A DNA stretch of 64,000 nucleotides from Magnetococcus marinus MC-1 (GTDB lineage Bacteria; Pseudomonadota; Magnetococcia; Magnetococcales; Magnetococcaceae): positions 3,005,501-3,069,500 of the forward strand of contig NC_008576.1 in the NCBI RefSeq assembly GCF_000014865.1, written 5' to 3'. Positions 49,165 to 57,703 of this stretch are shown piece by piece (position 1 is the first letter of the stretch; each line of letters begins with the position of its first letter). Both the position numbers and the translations under genes were made by a program. The notes under the pieces were generated by a model. The model worked only from the letters and a program-made list of their open reading frames with translations. It made no database searches and had not been told where the DNA came from.

Positions 49165-49212
49165 CCGCTGGCCCAGGGACCCGTACAGACCGGGGCCAGC
49201 GGATTTTTTTTC
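49165..49212 (+). terminator. Strong terminator-like hairpin between E2 and E3 genes
   Basis: CCGCTGGCCC (49165-49174) pairs perfectly with GGGCCAGCGG (49193-49202) and is followed by a nine-T run (49204-49212). It lies inside the presumed operon, so it would reduce or stop read-through from E1/E2 into lpd. Confidence 0.85.
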
Positions 49213-49267
49213 ATCCCTAATCGCCCACAAGGGCATAGCCCCTGCTGGGTGTCGATGAGGACGAAAC

Positions 49268-50674
49268 ATGTCTGATACGTTTGATCTGGTGGTAATTGGT
49301 GGTGGTCCTGGTGGCTATGTGGCGGCCATTCGTGCCGCGCAACTGGGCTTAAAGACCGCCTGTATTGATAAGCGCCCAACGCTGGGGGGCACCTGCCTGA
49401 ATGTGGGCTGCATTCCTTCTAAAGCGCTGTTGCAATCCTCTCACCAACTAGAGACCGCCCAGCATGCCATGGCGGCCCATGGGGTAGAGATCAAAGGGGT
49501 TAAGGCCAACTTAACCACCATGATGCAGCGCAAGCAAGAGGTGGTGCAGGGGTTGACCCAGGGCATTGCCTTTCTCTTTAAAAAGAACAAAGTCACCCAC
49601 CTTATGGGCAGCGGTACCATTGTGGACAGTAGCCATGTGCAAGTGACCGCAGCGGATGGCAGCGTACAGACCCTAACCACAGAGAACATTCTCATTGCCA
49701 GCGGCTCCGAGGTTGCCACCCTGCCCGGTTTGGAGATAGATGAAAAACACATTATCTCGTCCACGGGTGCCCTTGCATTGGACAAGGTGCCAAAAAAAAT
49801 GGTGGTGATTGGTGCGGGGGTGATTGGCTTAGAACTGGGCTCGGTCTGGCGCCGCTTAGGGGCCGAAGTGACGGTGGTGGAGTTTTTGGATGGCATCCTG
49901 CCCGGCATGGATGGGGAGATTCGCAAAACCGCCCAGCGCACCCTGAGCAAACAGGGCATGCACTTTAAACTGGGCACCAAAGTGACCGCAGCCAGCGTGC
50001 TTAAAAATGGCGTCAAGCTCACCATGGAGCCGGTTAAGGGTGGCGAGGCCGAAGAACGACAGGCCGACGTGGTGTTGGTGGCGGTTGGCCGCAGACCCTA
50101 CACCCAGGGGCTGGGACTGGAAAACATTGGGGTCACGCTGGATGAGCGGGGCTTTATTCCCGTGGATCATGATCGACAGACCACCTGCGCGGGGGTGTTT
50201 GCCATTGGCGATGTGATCGGCGGGGCCATGCTGGCCCACAAGGCCGAAGAGGAGGGCAGCGCCGTTGCCGAAGCGTTGGCTGGTCAGGTGGCCCATGTCA
50301 ACTATGACGCCATTCCCGCTGTGGTCTACACTCACCCGGAGATCGCCAGCGTGGGGCAAAGTGAGGAGTCCCTTACAGCGGCGGGTATCCCCTATAAAGT
50401 GGGTAAATTCCCCTTTATGGCCAACTCGCGCGCCCGTGCCATTGGCGATGCCGAGGGCTTTGTAAAAATTCTTGCCCATGCCACCAGCGATGCCATTTTG
50501 GGGGCCCATATCATCGGCCCCGCAGCGGGGGATCTCATTGCTGAGATTGTGCTCGCCATGGAGTGTGACATTAGTGCCGAGGATATTGCCCGCACCTGCC
50601 ACGCCCACCCAGGGTTGGGCGAAGCGGTTAAAGAGGCCGCTTTAGCCGTGGATAAACGTGCCATCCACGCCTAA
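49268..50674 (+). CDS. lpdA: Dihydrolipoamide dehydrogenase (E3)
   Basis: FAD flavoprotein of 468 residues that reoxidises the lipoyl group of E2 with NAD+. N-terminal FAD fold (LVVIGGGPGGYVAAIRAAQLG), redox-active disulphide in GGTCLNVGCIPSK, NAD-binding fold (VVIGAGVIGLELGSVW), FAIGDVIGGAMLAHKAEEEG, and the catalytic C-terminal His-Glu dyad region CHAHPGLGEAVKEA. GAGGA lies seven bases before the ATG. It lies downstream of the terminator-like hairpin, so it may have its own promoter and also serve pyruvate dehydrogenase or the glycine cleavage system (inference). Confidence 0.97.
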   Translation: MSDTFDLVVIGGGPGGYVAAIRAAQLGLKTACIDKRPTLGGTCLNVGCIPSKALLQSSHQLETAQHAMAAHGVEIKGVKANLTTMMQRKQEVVQGLTQGIAFLFKKNKVTHLMGSGTIVDSSHVQVTAADGSVQTLTTENILIASGSEVATLPGLEIDEKHIISSTGALALDKVPKKMVVIGAGVIGLELGSVWRRLGAEVTVVEFLDGILPGMDGEIRKTAQRTLSKQGMHFKLGTKVTAASVLKNGVKLTMEPVKGGEAEERQADVVLVAVGRRPYTQGLGLENIGVTLDERGFIPVDHDRQTTCAGVFAIGDVIGGAMLAHKAEEEGSAVAEALAGQVAHVNYDAIPAVVYTHPEIASVGQSEESLTAAGIPYKVGKFPFMANSRARAIGDAEGFVKILAHATSDAILGAHIIGPAAGDLIAEIVLAMECDISAEDIARTCHAHPGLGEAVKEAALAVDKRAIHA

Positions 50675-50719
50675 ACCCATGACACAGCCGATCCGATCGA
50701 GCGTCGGAGCTGCTGCACG

Positions 50720-50753
50720 GGCTGGTGGGGGATCTCCCTACCCCTCACCAGCC
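50720..50753 (+). promoter_or_regulatory. Stable hairpin between lpd and the PPDK-like gene
   Basis: GGCTGGTG (50720-50727) pairs with CACCAGCC (50746-50753), extended inward by GGG/CCC pairs. No T-tract follows, so it is more likely an mRNA end-stabilising or processing structure than a terminator. Confidence 0.5.
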
Positions 50754-50782
50754 ATTACTTCCATCTGTGACAAAGGGTTATC

Positions 50783-53700
50783 ATGCCGCACAGATCCCCC
50801 ATACAGAGCCGCCCCCAGCCCCCCTTGCAATCGGATGCGCTACGCGCCAATTTGGCCCAAACGGCGGTGGCAGCGGTGGAGATCCCCCCGCACCAACAGC
50901 CCCTGTTGCAGGTTGTGGAACCTCATGCGGGCATCTATCAACCGTTGGAACAGCTGCTCAAAGAGCTCAACCACCCCTTTCGCAATTGGCGTCTGTTGCT
51001 GCCAGAGTGGCGGGCTTTTGTGCTTAAAAACCTCTACCACTATCTCCAACACCCACTCGCCTCCACCACCCTACCCCTGCTGGGTGCCCCTTTTTTTCAG
51101 GCTCTGGATGACGCCTCGCAAAGCCGGGAGCACGTTGCCGCCCTGGGCGCTATGTGCGCCTATATTGAAAAACTGGCACAGGCGGTGACGCCGCAAAATA
51201 ATGCCCTCCTACAGCCTTGTATCGAAGATCTGCTGGGTGCCCTACAGCAACGGCCCGACGCGCAATTTTGCCTATTGGCACAAACCCACCACCCCCTTAA
51301 ACGCGCCATCAAACGGCTGTTGGAGATCCCAGAGACACCCATCACCCAGCTTAATTGGCAGGGGGCCGCCCAGGTTATGCAACGCCACTTGCGCCTGACC
51401 TACGCTTTTTGGTTGCAACAAGAGGATCCCAGCCCCTTCACCACCCCCCTGCATGGCGCACTGTTCACCGCCCTGAGCCACCCGGCCCTTTACCAACAGC
51501 AAAAACAGCTTGAGCGACTGGCTGAGCGGCACCCTCCCCATGGAGCAACAGCTTTGGCTTTTGTGCAAGGGCTCCTGGAGCTGCCCGATGCCCACGACAT
51601 GGTGCGGCTCTATGGTGAGGCGGGCAATCGCCTAAGCCAATCCCTGAAACAGAGTGGGGATGCCCACACTGAGCGGGCCAATGTGGCGCGTTGCCTGCAA
51701 TTTTTATTTCGAATTTTAGAAAATGAGGGCCTGACCCTGCTGCACGAAAAAACGTTGCGCGAGGTCAACCAAGGCTTGGTACGGCTGCTCTCCATCGCCC
51801 ACGACCATGACCAGACCGAAGCGTTTTTTATCCGCACGTTTGAATCCCTTAACCACAATGTGCTGCACTATCCCCGCACCGCCCTACAGTGCATCGAAGC
51901 ACTGGGCAGCAAAGTTATTCAGCTGGCCAACCCGCGTCTGGTGGAGCTCTTTTTGGAGCAAGCGGTCGGCTTTGGTTTTCAACATAGCTGCGTGGCTGGG
52001 GTGGATGCCCAGTGGAAAACCATCGCCAACCCCGCCCACCTGCATAATATTCGGGTGTGGTTAGCGCTCATCGGGCAACAGCCCAAGTGGTGCTCAACCC
52101 TGCTCTCGGCGCTGATTATCAACATCAAATTAACCGGCACCCTGATCCGTGACACCGACCTCTTCCAAAAAGATATCAGCAAGTTGCTCAACAGCGAGGT
52201 GGAGCCGGTCTATAATTTGGTCAAACAGTTTGCCCGCCTGTTGCCGGTCTACTACAACGATATTGGGGCCGAAGGGGCGCTGCGGGATGTCTCCACCCAA
52301 CTGGATGAGATTCACCACCGCCAAGATCCCCTCATCCACTTTTTACGCAAGCAGTGCCATGTGGAGAGTACCAATTTAATCGTCCCTCTCACCGCCGCCG
52401 TCATCCGCTATTGGCAGAGCGGCGAACCGGCCCACGTTGCCCCCTATCTCTCCGAACCGGTGCGCATGAGCCTGTTACAGCAAGCACCCCTCCTAGAGGG
52501 GGTGCAGCGGGTCATGGCCGCCCTGTTTGATCAGCTTGCATTGCAGCAACCCGAAGCGCTGCTCAACCTGCCATTAACAACGTTAAGCCCCATCGTGCAG
52601 GCCGTCGATGGGGTGGAGGCCAGCGAAAAACAACGGGTGTTACTGCTCATCGAGCTCTATCAACTGGTGGAGCAAAAGTATAACCCTGGCTTTGCGGGGG
52701 TGCTTCCCCTGTTACAGCGCATGGCCCAGCTCGGGGTTGCCGAAGCCACCCCGCTGTTACAAGCATTAGAGCAGGGCACCGCCCCTACCCTACCCTTATT
52801 GTTAGAAGCCATGGAGGGGCTAAAGCGCTTAATTTTAGACCCGCAGCAGCATGCCGCGCAGGAGGAGATTTTTCAAAAACGGCATATCGCGGTGGGCATC
52901 CCCTCGGTTTATGGCCGCTACAGCGAGCCCAAATTTGATGCCTTGGCCCTCATTTTTCGGCTGGAACGTCAGGCCACCGCCCTGCTGGATGGCTTAACCG
53001 CCAACGTGCCCGAAGCCTTTGTAACCCGCGCCACCATCACTCAGGTGATTGAGGATCTCAGCCTCTTTCAACGGGCGCTGCGGTTGGATGGCATCAAATC
53101 CCGCAAGTTGCGCAACGACCTGCTGGTGGTCCGCTATTTTGTGGAGACCAATCCGTTTACCTACCATCAATTTTTGGATCTGTTCCGTAGTCTCTCCCAG
53201 GTGGTTAAGGGCATTATCTATACCCACTACACCTCTCACCACCGGGATAATATGGCGCGGATTATACCCACCCTGCCCGCCGCCGCCATGCAGAGCAAAT
53301 ATGCCGCCCTGCTACAGGCGGGTGATACCACCGGCAATTTGGAGCGGGTCAACGAATCGTTTATGCGGGACCTGATTGCCGAAACCTTTAGTCTGCAAGC
53401 CTTAGACAACTATCTGGGGCGGGTTTTAAAAATGCTGCACCGGCAATTGAGCATGCTCGATGCCCAACGCGCCCAGCAGCTGCTTACCTACGATCCCACC
53501 AAGCTGTTCTGTCCCATCCATCACCCCAACATGGCGATTTTGCACCCCATCCATCTGGGCAACAAAGGCTATAATCTGGCCCGCTTGGTGGTCAACGGTG
53601 CCCCAGTACCAGCGGGCACCATCCTGACGACCGAGTTTTTCCGCTGCCACCGCCTAATCCACGACCACCCCCCCGCCTGGCAAGATTTTATGGCGCGGCT

Positions 53701-55072
53701 ACGCGCTGAAATGGCCGCATTAGAGCAGCAGACCGGGCTGGGGTTCGCCGATCCTCAACGCCCCTTGTTGGTTTCGGTACGCTCTGGGGCATTGATCTCC
53801 ATGCCGGGCATGATGCAAACCATCCACAATGTGGGCATTAACGAGACCATTGTTGCCGGGCTCAGTCAGCAATCGGGCAATGCCTTTTTTGCCTGGGACA
53901 CCTACCGCCGTTTTATTCAATCCTGGTGCATGGCCCACGATGTGGAGCGGGGTGTTTTTAGCGACATCATGCGCAGCTTTAAACAGCAGTATGGGGTGAA
54001 AAAAAAGGGGCAATTCAGCGCCGAGCAGATGCGCCAGCTCGCCTTTGCCTACCGGGACGCTGCCCGTGGATTGGCCATCACCCTGCCCGAAGAGCCCTGG
54101 CAACAATTACTGGCTGCCATTGAATTGGTCCTGGCCTCCTGGCATGGGGAGAAGGCCCACCACTACCGGGCCATCATGGATCTTTCCGACGCCTGGGGCA
54201 CCGCTGTGGTGATTCAAAAAATGATCTATGGCAACCTGCTACAGAGCATGATCACCGAAGAGACCGATGGTGCGGCCTGTCCCCGAGTGCTGTCAGGCAC
54301 CGGCGTGCTGTTTACCGCCCACCCCTACCGCAAACTCACCCAAGTGATGCTGTGGGGGGACTATACCCCCGGCAACCAAGGGGAGGATATTGTGGGGGGA
54401 TTGGTCTCCACCTGGCCCATTAGCATGGAGCAGTGTTACAGCGACCATCGCGACCCCCAGCAGGCCCTTGAACACCGTTTCCCCCTTATCTATCAGGGTT
54501 TATTGGAGCTGGCCAAAACCTTGATCTACACCCGCGACTGGAACCATCAGGAGATTGAGTTCACCTTTGATGGGCCAACCGTGGAACATCTGCACATTCT
54601 GCAAACCCGCAACATGATCACCCGTGAGAGCCTCCATTCGGTGGTGAGCGGCTTTAAGCTTCATGGCAGCCTGAAAGAACATCTCATCGGCCAAGGCATT
54701 GGCGTGCATGGCGGAGCCTTATGCGGGCGGGCAGCGTTTAACTTGGAGCAGATCGAGACCCTGCGCCAAACCTATCCCAGCGATCCCTTGATCCTTATCC
54801 GCTACGATACGGTCAGCGATGACATTAAGGAGATTAGCCAAAGCCAGGGCTTGCTCACCGCCCGTGGCGGGCAGACCTCCCATGCGGCCATTGTGGCGGC
54901 CTCCCTCCAAAAAACCTGCGTGGTTGGGTGCGAATCCATGCGGGTATGGGAGCTCCAAGGTTACTGCAAACTGGATGGGGTGACGGTCAAATTGGGGGAC
55001 GCCATCGCCATTGATGGGCATAACGGTCATGTGCTGCGGGGGTGGCATGAGATCGAACGCACACTTTATTAA
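50783..55072 (+). CDS. PPDK-like ATP-grasp/phosphohistidine protein with 900-residue unknown N-terminus
   Basis: A 1429-residue cytoplasmic protein. The first 900 or so residues look all-helical and match nothing I know. From about 908 it follows the pyruvate,phosphate dikinase ATP-grasp domain (LGNKGYNLARLV, LVSVRSGALISMPGMMQTIHN, SGTGVLFTAHP, QGEDIVGGL, HILQTRNM). The swivelling phosphohistidine domain comes next, with H1367 in TARGGQTSHAAIVAAS. The chain stops where the PEP/pyruvate TIM barrel should start. It should be able to form (pyro)phosphohistidine from ATP, but the acceptor is unknown. A fixed rearrangement is more likely than truncation, as the frame is intact. AAGGG precedes the ATG. 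Between lpd and a GAPDH-like gene. Confidence 0.88.
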   Translation: MPHRSPIQSRPQPPLQSDALRANLAQTAVAAVEIPPHQQPLLQVVEPHAGIYQPLEQLLKELNHPFRNWRLLLPEWRAFVLKNLYHYLQHPLASTTLPLLGAPFFQALDDASQSREHVAALGAMCAYIEKLAQAVTPQNNALLQPCIEDLLGALQQRPDAQFCLLAQTHHPLKRAIKRLLEIPETPITQLNWQGAAQVMQRHLRLTYAFWLQQEDPSPFTTPLHGALFTALSHPALYQQQKQLERLAERHPPHGATALAFVQGLLELPDAHDMVRLYGEAGNRLSQSLKQSGDAHTERANVARCLQFLFRILENEGLTLLHEKTLREVNQGLVRLLSIAHDHDQTEAFFIRTFESLNHNVLHYPRTALQCIEALGSKVIQLANPRLVELFLEQAVGFGFQHSCVAGVDAQWKTIANPAHLHNIRVWLALIGQQPKWCSTLLSALIINIKLTGTLIRDTDLFQKDISKLLNSEVEPVYNLVKQFARLLPVYYNDIGAEGALRDVSTQLDEIHHRQDPLIHFLRKQCHVESTNLIVPLTAAVIRYWQSGEPAHVAPYLSEPVRMSLLQQAPLLEGVQRVMAALFDQLALQQPEALLNLPLTTLSPIVQAVDGVEASEKQRVLLLIELYQLVEQKYNPGFAGVLPLLQRMAQLGVAEATPLLQALEQGTAPTLPLLLEAMEGLKRLILDPQQHAAQEEIFQKRHIAVGIPSVYGRYSEPKFDALALIFRLERQATALLDGLTANVPEAFVTRATITQVIEDLSLFQRALRLDGIKSRKLRNDLLVVRYFVETNPFTYHQFLDLFRSLSQVVKGIIYTHYTSHHRDNMARIIPTLPAAAMQSKYAALLQAGDTTGNLERVNESFMRDLIAETFSLQALDNYLGRVLKMLHRQLSMLDAQRAQQLLTYDPTKLFCPIHHPNMAILHPIHLGNKGYNLARLVVNGAPVPAGTILTTEFFRCHRLIHDHPPAWQDFMARLRAEMAALEQQTGLGFADPQRPLLVSVRSGALISMPGMMQTIHNVGINETIVAGLSQQSGNAFFAWDTYRRFIQSWCMAHDVERGVFSDIMRSFKQQYGVKKKGQFSAEQMRQLAFAYRDAARGLAITLPEEPWQQLLAAIELVLASWHGEKAHHYRAIMDLSDAWGTAVVIQKMIYGNLLQSMITEETDGAACPRVLSGTGVLFTAHPYRKLTQVMLWGDYTPGNQGEDIVGGLVSTWPISMEQCYSDHRDPQQALEHRFPLIYQGLLELAKTLIYTRDWNHQEIEFTFDGPTVEHLHILQTRNMITRESLHSVVSGFKLHGSLKEHLIGQGIGVHGGALCGRAAFNLEQIETLRQTYPSDPLILIRYDTVSDDIKEISQSQGLLTARGGQTSHAAIVAASLQKTCVVGCESMRVWELQGYCKLDGVTVKLGDAIAIDGHNGHVLRGWHEIERTLY

Positions 55073-55180
55073 CCCACTTCGGCCAAAACGAACAGGCTGG
55101 GCGAAACAGAAAGATGGCTGGGGTGTGGCACGGTGGCCCACCCTGGATTTACCGATGGCAAGATAGGGAGGAACCGCAGC

Positions 55181-56416
55181 ATGAAACTCGGTATTAATGG
55201 CATGGGCCGCATTGGCAAATTGACCCTCTGGCAACATATCGCCAAGCAGAGCTTTGACGAAATTGTGGTCAATGTGGGCCGGGATGTTGGCCGTGGTTTG
55301 GAGGATCTGGCCCAAGTTATCCGCAAAGACAGCACCTATGGCAGTTTAGCCAGCTACCTCTATGGCTTTCGTGGCGGCGAGCCCATTACCGCCATCGACA
55401 ATGATGCAGGCACTATGCTCATCCATGGCGTTCCGGTAACCTTTTTGCGCCGCGCCCGCAATCCCAAGGATATACCCTGGGGGGAGCACGGGGTGGGGTT
55501 GGTGGTGGATTGCACCGGTGCCTTTGTTGACCCCACCGTACCGGCGGATGATCCCCGTGGCGCCCTGCGTGGCCACCTGGAGGCTGGTGCGGAAAAGGTC
55601 CTGCTCTCGGCCCCCTTTAAGATTAAAAACAAAGAGCTGAGCATGCCAGAGGATGCCATCACCTGCGTGATGGGCATCAACAATGAACAGTATGATCCCA
55701 GCCAGCACCGTTTAATTTCAGCCGCCTCCTGCACCACCACCTGCCTGTCGTATATGATGAAACCCATGTTGGAGCATTTTGGGGTACAACGTATTTTATC
55801 GGCCTCCATGGTTACCATTCATGCCGCCACCTCAAGCCAGATGGTGCTGGATGCGGTGCCCAAGGCGGGGGCCACCGATCTGCGTAAAAACCGTGCGGTG
55901 ATGAACAACATTATCCTCACCACCACCGGTGCGGCTAAAGCCTTGGCCGAGGTCATCCCCCAGGTTGCCGAGATTGGCTTTATGGCCGAATCGGTGCGTA
56001 TTCCCACCAACAGCGGCTCGCTGGTGATCCTCACCCTTAATTTACAATCCGAAGCCGAAGGGGAACCCATCAATCGGCAGGCGGTGAACGCCATTTATCG
56101 CGAGGCCAGCCAAGGGCTCTACCGGGACCATTTGGTCTTTAGCGAGGCGCAAAATGTCTCTTCGGACATTATCGGCTTTCCCAAAGCGGCCACGGTGATT
56201 GAATCCCGCGAGACCCATACCCGTACCGCCTACTCCCATGTGGATCTTAGCCGTCTACCGGGTCTATCCTCCGAGATTAAGGCCCAGTTGCAGGTAACCC
56301 GGCTGGATGTGCCCGTCACCCAAGCGGTTGTTTATGGTTGGTATGACAATGAGTTTGGCAGCTACACTAATATGTTGGGCAATCTGACCGAACATGTTGG
56401 CCAGCAACTGTTCTAA
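55181..56416 (+). CDS. Divergent glyceraldehyde-3-phosphate dehydrogenase-like protein
   Basis: A 411-residue protein of the GAPDH family, longer than the usual 330-340. NAD fold GINGMGRIGKL; catalytic Cys184 in ASCTTTCLS (usual SCTTNC, so Asn is Thr); catalytic His214 in MVTIHAATSSQ (usual HAYTxDQ); TTTGAAKALAEVIPQ; and the C-terminal WYDNEFGSYTNML. The core fold and the Cys/His pair are kept, so dehydrogenase chemistry is likely, but loop changes and about 70 extra residues suggest altered substrate or cofactor use. ATG at 55181 has GGGAGGAA seven bases upstream; the frame is open to 55133. Follows the PPDK-like gene by 108 bases. Confidence 0.88.
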   Translation: MKLGINGMGRIGKLTLWQHIAKQSFDEIVVNVGRDVGRGLEDLAQVIRKDSTYGSLASYLYGFRGGEPITAIDNDAGTMLIHGVPVTFLRRARNPKDIPWGEHGVGLVVDCTGAFVDPTVPADDPRGALRGHLEAGAEKVLLSAPFKIKNKELSMPEDAITCVMGINNEQYDPSQHRLISAASCTTTCLSYMMKPMLEHFGVQRILSASMVTIHAATSSQMVLDAVPKAGATDLRKNRAVMNNIILTTTGAAKALAEVIPQVAEIGFMAESVRIPTNSGSLVILTLNLQSEAEGEPINRQAVNAIYREASQGLYRDHLVFSEAQNVSSDIIGFPKAATVIESRETHTRTAYSHVDLSRLPGLSSEIKAQLQVTRLDVPVTQAVVYGWYDNEFGSYTNMLGNLTEHVGQQLF

Positions 56417-56424
56417 GCCTGTTA

Positions 56425-56466
56425 GGGGGGGGCGCTTGCATCGCGCCTTCCCTCTACCCCCTTTTT
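56425..56466 (+). terminator. Probable terminator after the GAPDH-like gene
   Basis: A G-run and GGCGC pair with GCGCC and later C-runs around a short loop, followed by TTTTT. The lower stem is imperfect. Confidence 0.5.
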
Positions 56467-56578
56467 CGCCTATAGGTTACCCTTTTTCCGAGCATAGATT
56501 GTTGTCTGCACCATTCACAGGCATAATAGAAGGTATCTTTTCAGTAGACCTTTGTTTCCTTGGGGATGGAGCGAGCCA

Positions 56579-57511
56579 ATGCAGGACCCGTCACGTTGGC
56601 GTTTTTTTAAGCGGGGTTGGCACTTACACCGTCGCACCGGCAAACGGTTACACCATGCCTATTTAACCTATATAGGCATGACTCTACTGGTGGTGTTGGC
56701 CATTGGTTTATGGGGATATATCCAAGCGGAACAGATAGAGATTATCAAACTACGACACCCCATGCCGGGCCTTGAAAAACCGGTGCGGGTGATGCTCTTG
56801 TCGGATTGGCATCTGGGTATTCACCCCATTTCGGTAAGCCGCGCCCAGGAGATTGTTACGGAGGTGAATTTTCAAAAACCCGACCTCATTGTCATGCTCG
56901 GGGATTATGTGGACGCCCTCACCCCCTACGATTTGAGCATTGACCAGGTGCGGCTGGCCCTACAGGGGTTACAAGCCCCCGGCGGGGTATTTGCTGTGTT
57001 TGGCAACCATGATGGCTGGTATGGTCGCCCCAAATTAAGAAAACTGTTCAAAGAGCTCAACTTTACCCTCTTGGAAAACAGCCATGCCAGCGTCGCACTA
57101 CCAGGGGTTTCTTTGATGATCGTCGGGGTGGAAGATGATCGCACCGGCAGCCCCAATCTAAAACGGGCCTTCGCGGGGCTGTCGAGCACAACCCCAACCC
57201 TGTTGCTAAGCCATGACCCGGTGGTGTTTACAGGCGCTCCCGACCGGGCCAACCTGCTCACCCTAGCAGGGCACACCCACGGGGGGCAGATCGCCCTACC
57301 CTTTTTTGGCCCCTTGACCAATATGAGCCGGGCATCCAACCGCTGGTCAGAGGGGTGGGTGGATAAGCCCAACAGCCGCATGTATATTACCACCGGCTTG
57401 GGCACCTCGATCCTACCCATCCGCTTGGGCACCTTAGCTGAGATGGTTATCCTTACCTTATCGCCTCTGTCCCCCTCGCCTAACACCTCTGCCGCCCCCC
57501 TGCACCGATGA
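56579..57511 (+). CDS. Membrane-anchored metallophosphoesterase (YkuE-like)
   Basis: A 310-residue calcineurin-type phosphoesterase. The basic N-terminus (WRFFKRGWHLHRRTGKRLHH) and one TM helix (YIGMTLLVVLAIGLWGYI) anchor it, with the enzyme probably outside the cytoplasm. All metal-binding blocks are present in order: LLSDWHLG, MLGDYVD, FGNHDGW, LSHDP and GHTHGGQ. Relatives such as YkuE and LpxG/LpxH-like enzymes act on phospholipid or UDP-sugar headgroups; the substrate here is unknown. The start ATG at 56579 follows GGAGCGAG; the frame extends to 56552. It stands alone after a probable terminator. Confidence 0.9.
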   Translation: MQDPSRWRFFKRGWHLHRRTGKRLHHAYLTYIGMTLLVVLAIGLWGYIQAEQIEIIKLRHPMPGLEKPVRVMLLSDWHLGIHPISVSRAQEIVTEVNFQKPDLIVMLGDYVDALTPYDLSIDQVRLALQGLQAPGGVFAVFGNHDGWYGRPKLRKLFKELNFTLLENSHASVALPGVSLMIVGVEDDRTGSPNLKRAFAGLSSTTPTLLLSHDPVVFTGAPDRANLLTLAGHTHGGQIALPFFGPLTNMSRASNRWSEGWVDKPNSRMYITTGLGTSILPIRLGTLAEMVILTLSPLSPSPNTSAAPLHR

Positions 57512-57703
57512 GTAAACAGCCATCTCCGCGATGGGACTGGTCCAATATATCGCGATGCAAGTCATTGATAAGAACTTTCAAAATGTTTCAAACTCCTGTA
57601 CACTTGGGCTGCTTAAAAGCGTACTTTGTACGTTGCTCTATGACACGCCATTGGGTCATTGCTTTACCCGCTCATTGTTAACCCTGGCCGAGGACAGCAT
57701 GCC

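Noticed and set aside
49856-50608. 250-codon minus-strand ORF inside lpdA
   Set aside because: Antisense to a well-supported dehydrogenase; the apparent protein is low-quality Gly/His-rich sequence.
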